This document shows positions 8,666 to 17,340 of a stretch of DNA of 64,000 bases, one piece after another (positions within the stretch are counted from its first letter, which is position 1; each line of letters opens with the position of its first letter). The DNA is taken from the NCBI GenBank assembly GCA_028284635.1, contig JANQRJ010000036.1, forward strand, positions 1 to 64,000. The letters are read 5' to 3'. The position numbers and the translations under genes were made by a program. The stretch comes from Pelagicoccus sp. (GTDB lineage Bacteria; Verrucomicrobiota; Verrucomicrobiia; Opitutales; Opitutaceae). The notes under the pieces are model-generated. The model worked only from the letters and a program-made list of their open reading frames with translations. It was not told the DNA's origin and did no database searches.

Positions 8666-9727
8666 CTACTCGCAATTCGGCCGGGCCACGACGCCTTCGT
8701 AGGGTTCGTCGGCGAATAGATGTTGCTCGCCTTCTGGCATATGGCGGTTGCAGATGGCGAAGAGTTCGGCCTTGCTCTTGGCGCGACGCATTTCGTGGAG
8801 GAACTTGCCGTCGCGGTCCACGCCTTGGCCAACGAAGTTGAGGTACTTCTTCATCTTGTTCACCTGGGCGATCTCGGGAGCGTAGGGTTTGCTGACGCTA
8901 GCGTAGAGGCGTTTGACGTATTGATTGACTTCGTGAAGTGAAATCTTGGATACGGGCTGACCAGCAAGCGCTTGCCGGATCTGTTTGAAAATCCAGGGGT
9001 TGCGGATGGCGTGTCTACCGATCATGACTCCGGCCGCTCCAGTTTCTTCCAGCACCCGGAGCGCCTTGCAAGCAGAGGTTATGTTGCCGTTGGCGAGCAC
9101 TGGGCACTGTACGACCTCGACGGCTCGTTTGATGAAGTCGTAGTGCACATCGCCTCGGTACATCTCCTTGACGGTACGGCCGTGCAGGCTGAGTAGGTCG
9201 ATCTTGTGCTTGTCGATTAGGCCGAGGATGGGTTCGAAGTTTTCCGTATCCTCGAAACCGATACGCATCTTGACAGTGAATAGGCCTGGGACGGTTTCGC
9301 GCAGCGCGGCGAGCACTTCGTCCACCTTTCCGATGTCGCGCAGGAGTCCCCCTCCGCATTGCTTCTTGTAGACCTTGGGAGCGGGGCATCCCATGTTGAG
9401 ATCGATGCCGGCTACGGGATGCTCGAGCAGCTCCCGAGCAGTGCGGGCGAGATGAAAAACGTCCTCGCCGATCATCTGGGCGAAGACGGGGCGACCGGTG
9501 TGGTTTTCGCTGATCGCGTGAAGGATATGCTTCTCTGGGCGGGACTGGATGTGGACGCGGAAGTATTCGGTGAAAAAGTAGTCCGGAGCTCCGCAGTCCG
9601 AGATGACGGCCATAAAGGGCTGGTCAGTCACGTCCTGCATTGGGGCGAGCGCAGTCAGCGGCTGTCCCGGTTCGATGGCGACGGGCAGATGGGATTGCCG
9701 AGTTTGGCTTTGACCGATTTCAGGCAT
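8666..9727 (-). CDS. tRNA-dihydrouridine synthase
   Basis: 353 aa, the usual Dus length. This FMN- and NADPH-dependent enzyme reduces specific uridines in tRNA to dihydrouridine. Visible signatures: ALAPMQDVTDQPF at the first strand, DLNMGCPAPKVYKKQCGGGL holding the catalytic-Cys loop (about 108-127), KMRIGFED, LLSLHGRTV and the FMN phosphate loop ANGNITSACKALRVLEETGA...GVMIGRHA. It matches the DusB/NifR3 side of the family more than DusA, but I do not assign the subgroup. Convergent genes and VanZ lie around it; no fis-like partner. Confidence 0.93.
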   Translation of the reverse strand: MPEIGQSQTRQSHLPVAIEPGQPLTALAPMQDVTDQPFMAVISDCGAPDYFFTEYFRVHIQSRPEKHILHAISENHTGRPVFAQMIGEDVFHLARTARELLEHPVAGIDLNMGCPAPKVYKKQCGGGLLRDIGKVDEVLAALRETVPGLFTVKMRIGFEDTENFEPILGLIDKHKIDLLSLHGRTVKEMYRGDVHYDFIKRAVEVVQCPVLANGNITSACKALRVLEETGAAGVMIGRHAIRNPWIFKQIRQALAGQPVSKISLHEVNQYVKRLYASVSKPYAPEIAQVNKMKKYLNFVGQGVDRDGKFLHEMRRAKSKAELFAICNRHMPEGEQHLFADEPYEGVVARPNCE

Positions 9728-9790
9728 GGCGAAATGAGAGCTAGCAGGAAATGGTGGCTCTCTCGGGCCCGCAAGTCTGATCGGTTTAGC

Positions 9791-10201
9791 CTACCCTACA
9801 GGGGGGTTGGTCCGCCTTCGGAAGACCAGAGCGGGGATACTGAAGAGGGCTATGCCTGCGAGGTTTGCCAGGGCATCGATGATGTCGAGCGATCGGGTGG
9901 GCAGATAGTATTGGCTGGCCTCTTCCAGAGCTAGGATTGCCACTACGATAAGGGAGCCGACTGGCAGCGGGACTCGAGCCACCCGCCAGACTCGGTTCTT
10001 GAGAAAGTAGTTGGCTATAAGGGTGAGGATTCCGGCCAGGAGAATATGGCCGATCTTGTCGCCGTAGGGGGTGGCTCGCACTAGTTTGAACAGGGCATTG
10101 TCCCGCCCGATATTGGCTTCGTGGATGAGCCATATGGTGAATGCGAGGGTGAGGATTCCGGACAAAACGAGGAGCCAGCGGCTGGTTCGGGCACTTAGCA
10201 T
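9791..10201 (-). CDS. VanZ-like membrane protein
   Basis: 136 aa with four hydrophobic segments. Motifs of the VanZ family are present: GDKIGHILLAG (about 47-57), EEASQYYLPTRSLDIIDALAN (about 92-112, the conserved E-x-x-Q and R-x-x-D-x-x-D-x-x-x-N signature). VanZ in enterococci raises teicoplanin resistance; in most bacteria the family has no defined role. A second VanZ-like gene lies at 22090-22521. Confidence 0.8.
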   Translation of the reverse strand: MLSARTSRWLLVLSGILTLAFTIWLIHEANIGRDNALFKLVRATPYGDKIGHILLAGILTLIANYFLKNRVWRVARVPLPVGSLIVVAILALEEASQYYLPTRSLDIIDALANLAGIALFSIPALVFRRRTNPPVG

Positions 10202-10300
10202 ATGAGATATGGGACTTTTGCCGGGGAGCGGGACTTGGGTTGTTTGAAAATCGTTGACACGAGGCGGGCTCGCTGGAAAAAAGCCGATCCTTCTCTTTGG

Positions 10301-10380
<80 letters not shown>

Positions 10381-10650
10381 CTTCTGAATTAAAAAGTAAG
10401 AGTCAAGAGCGAAGAAGTGGGCAATGGCTGCGAAGGTATTTGGATTTCCAATGCTTATTCGTCTTGGGTTTGGATTTTCGAAGCTTGCGTTGATTTTAGT
10501 GGAGACGTCCCATCGCGGTCTGATCCCGTTTAGCGGGAAGGACTTGCCCCGGAATGGCGAGACGAGGTCGAAGATGTTCACTCCTCGTCTGTTTGCAGCA
10601 GGGGCTTTCGTTTCGCAATGACCTTTGGTACCTGCTGGTCGGTCGGTCTT

Positions 10651-10688
10651 CGACACTTAACTTTCCAACGTTGGAAAGTTAAGTGTCG
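10651..10688. repeat. 38-bp perfect palindrome centred on AACGTT
   Basis: Nineteen bases on each side of the centre (10669/10670) are exactly complementary, with no spacer. It lies 76 nt before trpA. The palindrome at 21841-21878 has the same length and largely the same sequence, with a swapped A-T/T-A pair at the third position, so the two form one family. Confidence 0.85.
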
Positions 10689-10764
10689 GTTTTGGGGTTC
10701 GGTTTTGGGTTGGGCGGTTGTCATCGCTTGACGCAGGATGGGGGCTGCTTCATGGCTGGCGGCG

Positions 10765-11571
10765 ATGAAACGCATCGATGCTGCATTTTCCAGAGCGAAG
10801 GCCGAAGGCCGCGCTGCCTTTGTCTCCTACGTGTGCGCTGGGGACCCGGATCCGGCGACTTCGCTGAAGGTCTGTCGCTCTTTGCTGGCGAGCGGCGTGG
10901 ACATCATGGAGTTGGGCGTGCCCTTTTCCGATCCGCTGGCGGATGGGCTGACGAATCAGCTGGCGGCTCAGCGGGCTTTGGAGTCGGGCGTGACTCAGGC
11001 TGATGTCTTCCAGCTTGTGCGTGAGATCCGCGAGGAGAACGAAGAAACTCCGATCGTCTTCTACACCTACTACAACCTTATGTTCAGCAATGGATTGGAT
11101 ACGTACGTCCGCGATGCGAAGGCGGCGGGGGTGGATGGTTTGCTGGTGCTGGACTTGCCGCCGGAAGAGGCTGAGGACTACTTGGCGAGCTGTCGTCGGC
11201 ATGACATGGGCACCGTGTTTCTAATCGCGCCGACCACGCCGTCTGAGAGAGTTGGATACATCGCCAAGCACGCTACGGGCTTTGTCTATTACGTTTCCCG
11301 CACTGGCGTGACGGGGGTACGCGAGAGCTTGGCGGAGGACTTGCAGGAGATGGTGGGGATGATCCGCGAGGCTACGGACAAGCCATTGGTGGTCGGTTTT
11401 GGCGTTTCGAAGCGCGAGCAAGTCGCTGCCATTTCGGCGATTGCAGATGGTGTGGTGGTCGGTAGCGCGATTGTGAATACGATTAGGGAAAACTTGGGTG
11501 ACGCCTCCGTTATGACTGAGCGCGTTGGTGGCTTGGTTTCCGATTTGGTTGCGGGGACGAAGGTGCGGTAG
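10765..11571 (+). CDS. trpA: Tryptophan synthase alpha chain
   Basis: 268 aa from the ATG at 10765 (MKRIDAAF, matching the family N-terminus and the E. coli length); an upstream ATG at 10738 is less likely. The enzyme cleaves indole-3-glycerol phosphate to indole and glyceraldehyde-3-phosphate and channels indole to TrpB. Catalytic Glu and Asp fall in MELGVPFSDPLADG (about 48-61); loop 6 is IAPTTPSERV; the phosphate site is VGFGVSKREQV and GVVVGSAIV. No trpB or other trp gene is adjacent, so the operon is split, and the upstream palindrome may be part of its leader. Confidence 0.95.
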   Translation: MKRIDAAFSRAKAEGRAAFVSYVCAGDPDPATSLKVCRSLLASGVDIMELGVPFSDPLADGLTNQLAAQRALESGVTQADVFQLVREIREENEETPIVFYTYYNLMFSNGLDTYVRDAKAAGVDGLLVLDLPPEEAEDYLASCRRHDMGTVFLIAPTTPSERVGYIAKHATGFVYYVSRTGVTGVRESLAEDLQEMVGMIREATDKPLVVGFGVSKREQVAAISAIADGVVVGSAIVNTIRENLGDASVMTERVGGLVSDLVAGTKVR

Positions 11572-11627
11572 TCGTTCTGGGGGGATTTGGGGTTGTCTCG
11601 ATCCTGGTCAGGTTTAAGCCTTGGGCT

Positions 11628-12053
11628 ATGCAGGTGGAGATTTTTGCGATTTGCGATGCGGCCGCGGACTACGGGGGGCGGCTGAGCATCATGGGTACCT
11701 TCGAGGGCATCGCTTCGGCCGTAGAGCCGATCGTGCGCGAACGGTGCGTGATCGCGGCCCGGCTGCGTTTTCAGGGCGACGAGGCGGGCTCTCGCGAGGT
11801 GGCGGTGCAGATTGTGGGCGAGGACGGTCAGCAGCCGCTGCCGACCTTGCAGACGCGGATGGATGTCAAGATGGCCCCGGGGCGTTCGAGCATGGCGTAC
11901 AACTTGGTGCTCAACTTGAACAATATCTCTCTGCCACGTTTCGGCGCCTACGAAATTCGCCTGCTGGTGGATGGGGAATGCCAAAAGGAGATCCCGCTCC
12001 TGGTAGCCCGGGCCAAGCCCGGCTCGCGCATGCGCAACCCGATGGAGAACTAG
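11628..12053 (+). CDS. DUF6941 family protein
   Basis: 141 aa, cytoplasmic, no signal. It opens MQVEIFAICDAAADYGGRLS and runs as a beta-sandwich-like protein (SIMGTFEGI, VIAARLRFQGDEAGSREVAV, GAYEIRLLVDGE). That opening is the hallmark of the DUF6941 family, which has no known function. The stop codon overlaps the left arm of the perfect inverted repeat 12052-12132. Confidence 0.75.
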   Translation: MQVEIFAICDAAADYGGRLSIMGTFEGIASAVEPIVRERCVIAARLRFQGDEAGSREVAVQIVGEDGQQPLPTLQTRMDVKMAPGRSSMAYNLVLNLNNISLPRFGAYEIRLLVDGECQKEIPLLVARAKPGSRMRNPMEN

Positions 12054-12132
12054 GAATAGTGAGTGTGGAATAGTGAATGGTGAATTGGGGATTCGAAAAT
12101 TCACCATTCACTATTCCACACTCACTATTCCT
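12052..12132. repeat. Perfect 35-bp inverted repeat between convergent genes
   Basis: Arms 12052-12086 and 12098-12132 are exact complements with an 11-nt loop. The arms are built from repeated words (GAATAGTGA, GAATGGTGAATT). They fill the gap exactly, starting inside the stop codon of the DUF6941 gene and ending at the first base of the gdhA stop codon. It could act as a bidirectional terminator. The same words recur at 24545-24565, 26477-26561 and 27040-27075. Confidence 0.85.
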
Positions 12133-13469
12133 CAGGTGACCCCGTAGGCTTGGATGGCGTTGGCTACTTTCAGGAAGCCAGCTACATTGGCACCGAAAAC
12201 GTAGTCTTCTGGGCGGTTGTACTTGCCGGAGTAGTACACGCAGTCGCTATGGATACCAGCCATGATTTCCTTCAGGCGCTGGTCGACTTGCTTGAAGTTC
12301 CAGCTTTGCAGGGAGGCGTTTTGCTGCATCTCGAGAGCGGATACCGCGACGCCTCCGGCGTTGGCTGCCTTGCCGGGCGCGAAGAGCGCGTTCTTCTTGC
12401 CGAGAGCGGCGATGGCATCGGGCTCGGTCGGCATGTTGGCTCCTTCGATGACGGCGATGCAGCCGTTGTCCAGGAGCATTCGGGCATCAGCGAGGGTGAG
12501 TTCGTTTTGCGTGGCGCAGGGGAAGGCGACGTCGCAGCGGATCGAGTAGACTTTCTCTTCGGGCAGGAATTTCGAACCGTTGCGACGTTTTGGGTACTCG
12601 CTGATGCGAGCTCGTTCGACTTCCTTGAGGGCGGCGACGATGTCGAGGTCGATACCGGCGGGGTCGTGTATGCTGCCTTGGGAGTCTGACATGGCGACGA
12701 CGGTGGCGCCGAGCGCCTGGGCTTTGCGGGCGCAGTAGAGGGCTACGTTGCCGGAGCCTGAGACGACAACGGTCTTGCCTTCGAGAGTCTCGCCTCTGGT
12801 GGCGAGCATCTCGGTGGCGAAGTAGACGGCTCCGTAGCCGGTGGCCTCCTTGCGAACAAGCGAGCCGCCGAGCCCTACCGGCTTGCCGGTGAGCACGCCT
12901 CGGTCGTGGCGCTTGGTGAGGCGTTTGTATTGGCCGAACAGATACCCGATCTCGCGGGCGCCTACGCCGATGTCGCCGGCTGGCACGTCCGTGTTTTCTC
13001 CCACGAAGTGGTGAAGCTCGGTCATAAATGCCTGGCAGAAGCGCATGACTTCGCTGTCGCTGCGGCCGCGCGGATCGAAGTCCGAGCCGCCTTTGCCGCC
13101 GCCGATGCCAAGTCCGGTGAGGCTGTTTTTGAATATCTGCTCGAAGGCGAGGAACTTGACGACATCGAGTCTGACGGTGGGATGGAAGCGCATGCCTCCT
13201 TTGTAGGGCCCGAGGGCGCTGCTGAAGCCGACTCGATAGCCGCGGTTGACTTGGATACGGCCTGCGTCGTCGACCCAGCTGACGCGAAACATGACTTGGC
13301 GTTCGGGTTCGGTGATGCGTTCGAGGATCGAGTAGGCTTCGACGTCTGGAGTTTCGGCTAGAATGGGATCGAGGGATTCGAAGACCTCGGTGACGGCCTG
13401 TAGAAAAAGAGATTGGGCCGGATTGCGGGCCTGGAGCGTATCCAGAGTCTTGGAGACGTATGGGTTCAT
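12132..13469 (-). CDS. gdhA: NADP-type glutamate dehydrogenase
   Basis: 445 aa, the length of hexameric bacterial GDH. It interconverts 2-oxoglutarate plus ammonia and glutamate. Seen motifs: substrate-binding GPYKGGMRFHPTV (about 87-99), catalytic-lysine loop GIGGGKGGSDFDP (about 122-134), VPAGDIGVGAREIGYL, and the Rossmann dinucleotide site VVVSGSGNVALYCARKAQALG (about 236-256). The Ser after the second strand (MSDSQG) replaces an acidic residue and favours NADP(H). The gene is divergent from the membrane-protein gene at 13678. Confidence 0.95.
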   Translation of the reverse strand: MNPYVSKTLDTLQARNPAQSLFLQAVTEVFESLDPILAETPDVEAYSILERITEPERQVMFRVSWVDDAGRIQVNRGYRVGFSSALGPYKGGMRFHPTVRLDVVKFLAFEQIFKNSLTGLGIGGGKGGSDFDPRGRSDSEVMRFCQAFMTELHHFVGENTDVPAGDIGVGAREIGYLFGQYKRLTKRHDRGVLTGKPVGLGGSLVRKEATGYGAVYFATEMLATRGETLEGKTVVVSGSGNVALYCARKAQALGATVVAMSDSQGSIHDPAGIDLDIVAALKEVERARISEYPKRRNGSKFLPEEKVYSIRCDVAFPCATQNELTLADARMLLDNGCIAVIEGANMPTEPDAIAALGKKNALFAPGKAANAGGVAVSALEMQQNASLQSWNFKQVDQRLKEIMAGIHSDCVYYSGKYNRPEDYVFGANVAGFLKVANAIQAYGVT

Positions 13470-13677
13470 ATGGCGTCTGGAAAGGGATTTCCGTTTTTGC
13501 AGCGTATGCGGTAAACCAATCGGATGATTTGCGCAAGTTGCGTTGGCTTAGGGGTTAATCGAACTTTGGGGATTGACCTTATTTTAACTTGGACGTGCTT
13601 AGCGCTTGATCGGGTCTGCGAAATGCGGAGAGTTGCTAGTCGAGTGGCGGTTCTGGTTTTTCGCCGTCGCTATCCCG

Positions 13678-15093
13678 ATGCGTAGCACTCCGGCATATCT
13701 CAGTCCCCATTCGGGTTCCTCGCGAAAAGCTTCGTTCTACAGGACGAAACGTCGGGACTATATATTGCCTTTTTTGGCGATCCTTCTGCTGCTTCTAGGC
13801 AGCTTTCGGCTAGCGGGCTACGCTGATCTGAGCGTAGCGGACAACGTATCCAAATTTCAGATCAGCTTCGGCTTCATGGCGCTTGGCTACGTTCTGTCGT
13901 GGTACTTTTCCAAACGGCTGATCTGGCTGATGCTGCTGGTGGCGGCGGTGGCTCGCATTGCGATGCTGCCCATAGAGTCGGGCGACGCGCTGGACCGCAA
14001 GCTGTGGGACAGTCGCTTGCTGGCAGCCGACCGCAATCCCTACCAGCTGTCGCCCAACGCCGAGGAGCTGGCTGCATTTCGGAGCGAAGGTTGGGAGGAG
14101 CTTTTGGATCGGGAAAGCCCTTCGCGCTATTTGCCTGGCTTGCTGTGGACCTACGGCGCTTTGGATGCGTTTGGCGATCCGAAGAATTGGATGAAGGCTT
14201 TTCTGGTGGTGGTGGATCTGCTGCTTTGCTTGGTGTTCGCTTTGCGCTTCGGGGCGAGACGGGCTGTCCTCTATGCCTGGAATCCTCTGGCGATTTACTC
14301 GGTGGGCGGCTTGGGGGTGGATACGAGCTTATATCTGCTGCCGCTGGTGGGTGGCTATTTGATCTGGGATTTCTGGGTGGACAAGAAGGGTGGCGTCTCG
14401 GTTATCAAGGCTTCGGGTGGGATAAGCAGCGCCTTGGGGCAGATGGTCTGTCTGGCGGCCTTTCTGATCGGGATCGGCGTATCCATGAATCTGATAGCAT
14501 TGCCGATGCTGCTTTGGCTGGTCTGGCACGTGCTGCGTCGCAGCGGTTTGCGGGCTGGGCTGGTGATGCTGGTTTTCGGCGGGGGTCCGCTGGTGCTGTC
14601 CCTGATGTGGGCTTCGCTTTCGCTGGATCTTCAGCTCGGCCAGGTGATGCCTCCCGAGTTTGGGTCGGGGGAGCGTGGACTTTCTTTGATCCCGGGGATG
14701 GTGAGCTTCGCGTTTCCAGCGGCTCTACAGCATGGGGTTTGGTTTTTGCTGCTGCTGGTCTTGGGAACGGTTTGGCTGACGCATAATTGCGAGACGTTCG
14801 AACGCTTTGCCTCGCACTATCTGGTGTGGATGATCGCTCTTTCTACGGCGGTGTATCCGTGGAGCATTCTAATCCTGGCTATGGTGGGGGTTGGGAGCGG
14901 CAACTATGTGTTTCGGGTGGCGAGCCTGACGATTTTCGCCTACTTCGGGGCGTATCGGGCTTTTGGCGACACGGGGATCTGGCAGATGCCTTGGAGCGTG
15001 CAGGCTCTGGTTTGGATACCGTTTCTCGCGGCAGCGGTGCACATGACGCTGCGCAGCAGAGCGAAGCGCGGGTTTTACGTGCATTCGTTTTAG
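13678..15093 (+). CDS. Polytopic membrane protein, GT-C/mannosyltransferase-like
   Basis: 471 aa from the ATG at 13678 (MRSTPAYL), with about ten to twelve hydrophobic helices. An acidic patch sits soon after the second or third helix (IESGDALDRKLWDSRLLAADRNPY), followed by RYLPGLLWTYGALDAFGDP. Membrane glycosyltransferases of the GT-C fold place such Asp/Glu residues in their first outward-facing loop, and the D-R-x-P-Y sequence is common in DUF2029-like polyprenol-sugar transferases. This is a resemblance, not proof of activity. The gene ends just before a REP pair. Confidence 0.65.
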   Translation: MRSTPAYLSPHSGSSRKASFYRTKRRDYILPFLAILLLLLGSFRLAGYADLSVADNVSKFQISFGFMALGYVLSWYFSKRLIWLMLLVAAVARIAMLPIESGDALDRKLWDSRLLAADRNPYQLSPNAEELAAFRSEGWEELLDRESPSRYLPGLLWTYGALDAFGDPKNWMKAFLVVVDLLLCLVFALRFGARRAVLYAWNPLAIYSVGGLGVDTSLYLLPLVGGYLIWDFWVDKKGGVSVIKASGGISSALGQMVCLAAFLIGIGVSMNLIALPMLLWLVWHVLRRSGLRAGLVMLVFGGGPLVLSLMWASLSLDLQLGQVMPPEFGSGERGLSLIPGMVSFAFPAALQHGVWFLLLLVLGTVWLTHNCETFERFASHYLVWMIALSTAVYPWSILILAMVGVGSGNYVFRVASLTIFAYFGAYRAFGDTGIWQMPWSVQALVWIPFLAAAVHMTLRSRAKRGFYVHSF

Positions 15094-15112
15094 GTTGTGG
15101 GGCGAAGCGGAT

Positions 15113-15177
15113 CGCGTTCTCACGAACGCGGCTACGGGTCGCAGGCTGGATAGCGTAGCCGCGTTCGTGAGAACGCG
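15113..15177. repeat. REP pair flanking the RAYT gene (copy 1)
   Basis: Perfect 23-bp arms (15113-15135 and 15155-15177) around a 19-nt loop. Each arm is GTAG plus the hairpin CCGCGTTC-GTGA-GAACGCGG or its complement. The copy at 15749-15813 is in the same orientation and differs only at two loop bases. Confidence 0.92.
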
Positions 15178-15191
15178 GAGGGATTGCAGGG

Positions 15192-15731
15192 CTATTCTTC
15201 TACCTTCTTGTTGTAGACTCGCCAGAAGGTTTCCCAGTGTTTGTCGTTTCGCGGATCGAAATCGCAATAGCCAGGGAACAGGCAACCGCTGTATTGGTAG
15301 CCTTGCCAGTTGGGCGAAAGCTTTGCCCGGGCTGGATTTTCCAGAATATAGTGGGTGGTCTTCTGGAAGGCTTCCTTGTCTCGTTCCTGTTCGCGAAGGA
15401 CGTGGTCGTGGCCTTGCTTTTGCAGAAAGCGAGGGTGAAGAATCAGGTTGAGACGTTTGCGTAGGAAGCGATTGAATACAAGTTGGTCGCTTTGCTCTTG
15501 AAGACCCATTATCAGTAGGTGCATATGATCGGGCATCAAGACGTAAGCGGAGCAGCAGAGTTGAGAGCGAATTAGGGCGTGCAGCAGCGTTTCGCGGAAC
15601 CGAAGGTGGAATTTTTCGCTGAGCCATCCGGTTTTTCTTTCTTCGATGCAGTGAGTCCAGAGAACGATGGCGTAGCCTTGGTAGTGGGCACGGTTGAGCC
15701 GGGGCAGGTGACCGGGTCTTTTTGGAGGCAT
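15192..15731 (-). CDS. REP-associated tyrosine transposase (RAYT, Y1 HUH family)
   Basis: 179 aa, the usual size for IS200-like Y1 transposases. The metal-binding HUH motif is HMH in LMPDHMHLLI (residues 69-71), and the nucleophilic tyrosine is Y128 in THYILENPARAKL. RAYTs nick single-stranded DNA at a tetranucleotide next to a hairpin and are thought to spread REP sequences. The gene is bounded on each side, within 20 nt, by nearly identical REP pairs whose arms carry GTAG plus hairpin, as expected for its substrate. It is intact. It lies between a membrane-protein gene and pyk. The function is assigned with high confidence; whether it is active is not known. Confidence 0.93.
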   Translation of the reverse strand: MPPKRPGHLPRLNRAHYQGYAIVLWTHCIEERKTGWLSEKFHLRFRETLLHALIRSQLCCSAYVLMPDHMHLLIMGLQEQSDQLVFNRFLRKRLNLILHPRFLQKQGHDHVLREQERDKEAFQKTTHYILENPARAKLSPNWQGYQYSGCLFPGYCDFDPRNDKHWETFWRVYNKKVEE

Positions 15732-15748
15732 ACGGGGGTGTTGGGTTC

Positions 15749-15813
15749 CGCGTTCTCACGAACGCGGCTACGGGTCGCAGGCTGGATGGTGTAGCCGCGT
15801 TCGTGAGAACGCG
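15749..15813. repeat. REP pair flanking the RAYT gene (copy 2)
   Basis: Arms 15749-15771 and 15791-15813 with a 19-nt loop, in direct orientation relative to 15113-15177. Sixty-three of 65 bases are identical between the copies. It lies 6 nt from the pyk stop codon and may also act as its terminator. Confidence 0.92.
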
Positions 15814-15819
15814 GGGGCG

Positions 15820-17280
15820 CTACTGATCGTCGACGGTGCGAAGCTGGATGCTGTCGATGACGCGGTCGCTGGCCAGGATATCCGATACGACGACTACCTT
15901 GTCTCCAGGAAATAGATACTTGCGCGAGCAGAGGTACTTGATGGCGCGGGCTACGGTGGCTTCGGGCTCGGTGCAGAAGACCATCTCGAAGGGGACGACG
16001 CCGTAGTAGAGGCGGAGCTGGCGTACGGTGTTGACGGAGTTCGAGAAAGCGAAGATGGGAGAGCGTTCGGGTCGAAGGGAGGACACGCCGCGGGCCATAT
16101 TGCCGCTGCGGGTGAAGCAGACGATGGCGACGGCGTCGAGCTCGTTGGCCATGACGACGGCGGAGTTCTGGATCTTGGCCTTGTCGCTGGTGAGGGAGAG
16201 GCCTGAGGCGAAGCCTGTCTTGTCGCCGTGTTGGTCGATCTCGCGCGAGATCTTGTCGAGGGCTTCAACGCATTGGACGGGATACTTACCGATAGTGGTC
16301 TCGCCGGAGAGCATCACGCAGTCGGCCTCTTCCAGGACTGCGTTGGCCACGTCGGAGACCTCGGCTCGAGTGGGCATGGGGCTTTGGATCATGGACTCGA
16401 GCATGTGGGTGGCGATGATGACGGGCTTGCCTAGAGTGAGGCAGGACTTGACGGCTCGTCGTTGAATGGTGGGTAGGGTTTCGAAAGGGCATTCGATGCC
16501 GAGGTCGCCGCGAGCTACCATGAGTCCATCGCATTCGAGTATGATGTTGTACAGGTTTGCGATGGCGGATTGGTCCTCGATCTTGGCGATGATCTTGGCG
16601 TTGTGAGCTCCGTTCCCGTCCAGGAAGTCGCGTAGGAGCTGCATATCGGCGGCTTCGCGCACGAAGGAGAGAGCGTAGAAATCGACGCCTTCTTCGATGC
16701 CGACGAGGGCGTCGCCCCGGTCCTTTTCGGTGAGCGCGGGCAAGTTTACCTTTACACCGGGAAGATTGATGTGGCGGCGACTGGTGAGTTCGCCGGGTAC
16801 GGTGACTTTGCAGCGGATACGGGCGTCCTGCTTTTCGAGAACCTCAAGGCGGATGAGTCCGTTGTCGACGAGAACGATGGAGCCTACTTCGATGTCATTG
16901 ATGAGGTCTGCATAGTTGACGTCTACGCTGCGCACTTCCTCCCCGCTACCGCCAGGTCCTTCGGCTGCTGGCTTGACGGTGAAGTCGAAGGTTTCGCCGG
17001 CTTTGAGCTCGATGGGGTGCTCGAGATCGCCAGTTCGGATTTCGGGGCCTTTGACGTCCATCATGATGGCGACCTGGCGTTTTATGCGTTCGCTGACCTT
17101 GCGAATGCGCCGTACGATGGTTCGGACGTACTCGTGATTGGCATGGGCCATGTTGATACGGCAGATATCGGCGTGCCGGGTGCTGATGATCTTCTCTAGC
17201 ATCTCTTCGCTGTCGGTGGCGGGACCGATCGTGAAGATGATTTTCGTGCGACGTGGGACGCGGTGGGTGCCTTTGTTCAT
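15820..17280 (-). CDS. pyk: Pyruvate kinase
   Basis: 486 aa. It transfers phosphate from phosphoenolpyruvate to ADP at the end of glycolysis. Signatures: RTKIIFTIGPAT at the N-terminus, MMDVKGPEIRTG at the start of the B domain, the active-site segment KIIAKIEDQSAI, MVARGDLGIE (about 261-270) and VMLSGETTIGKYP. The strand that normally reads R-x-N-x-S-H-G is RINMAHANHE here, keeping Asn and His but with Ala for Ser, a small departure from the common type. A normal C-terminal domain follows (ARGVSSLRPERSPIFAFS). It begins 52 nt after the MBL gene's stop on the same strand side. Confidence 0.95.
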   Translation of the reverse strand: MNKGTHRVPRRTKIIFTIGPATDSEEMLEKIISTRHADICRINMAHANHEYVRTIVRRIRKVSERIKRQVAIMMDVKGPEIRTGDLEHPIELKAGETFDFTVKPAAEGPGGSGEEVRSVDVNYADLINDIEVGSIVLVDNGLIRLEVLEKQDARIRCKVTVPGELTSRRHINLPGVKVNLPALTEKDRGDALVGIEEGVDFYALSFVREAADMQLLRDFLDGNGAHNAKIIAKIEDQSAIANLYNIILECDGLMVARGDLGIECPFETLPTIQRRAVKSCLTLGKPVIIATHMLESMIQSPMPTRAEVSDVANAVLEEADCVMLSGETTIGKYPVQCVEALDKISREIDQHGDKTGFASGLSLTSDKAKIQNSAVVMANELDAVAIVCFTRSGNMARGVSSLRPERSPIFAFSNSVNTVRQLRLYYGVVPFEMVFCTEPEATVARAIKYLCSRKYLFPGDKVVVVSDILASDRVIDSIQLRTVDDQ

Positions 17281-17340
17281 GAGTCCTTTTTATTTGATGA
17301 AAGTGAAAGGGGGGGATTCAGCACGAAGGGCGCCGGTTGT

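Noticed and set aside
10254..10259. TTGACA as the -35 of a tRNA-His promoter
   Set aside because: With 17-18 nt spacing the -10 position is AAAAAA; too weak to list.
10424..10621. 65-codon frame between tRNA-His and the palindrome
   Set aside because: Short, no ribosome site, no similarity to anything I know.
12487..13536. 349-codon open frame overlapping gdhA on the same strand in another frame
   Set aside because: Translation is an Arg/Pro/His/Ser-rich artefact; gdhA is certain in frame.
13899..14786. 295-codon Gly/Ala/Leu-rich frame inside the polytopic membrane protein gene
   Set aside because: Out-of-frame reading of a gene with clear membrane helices.
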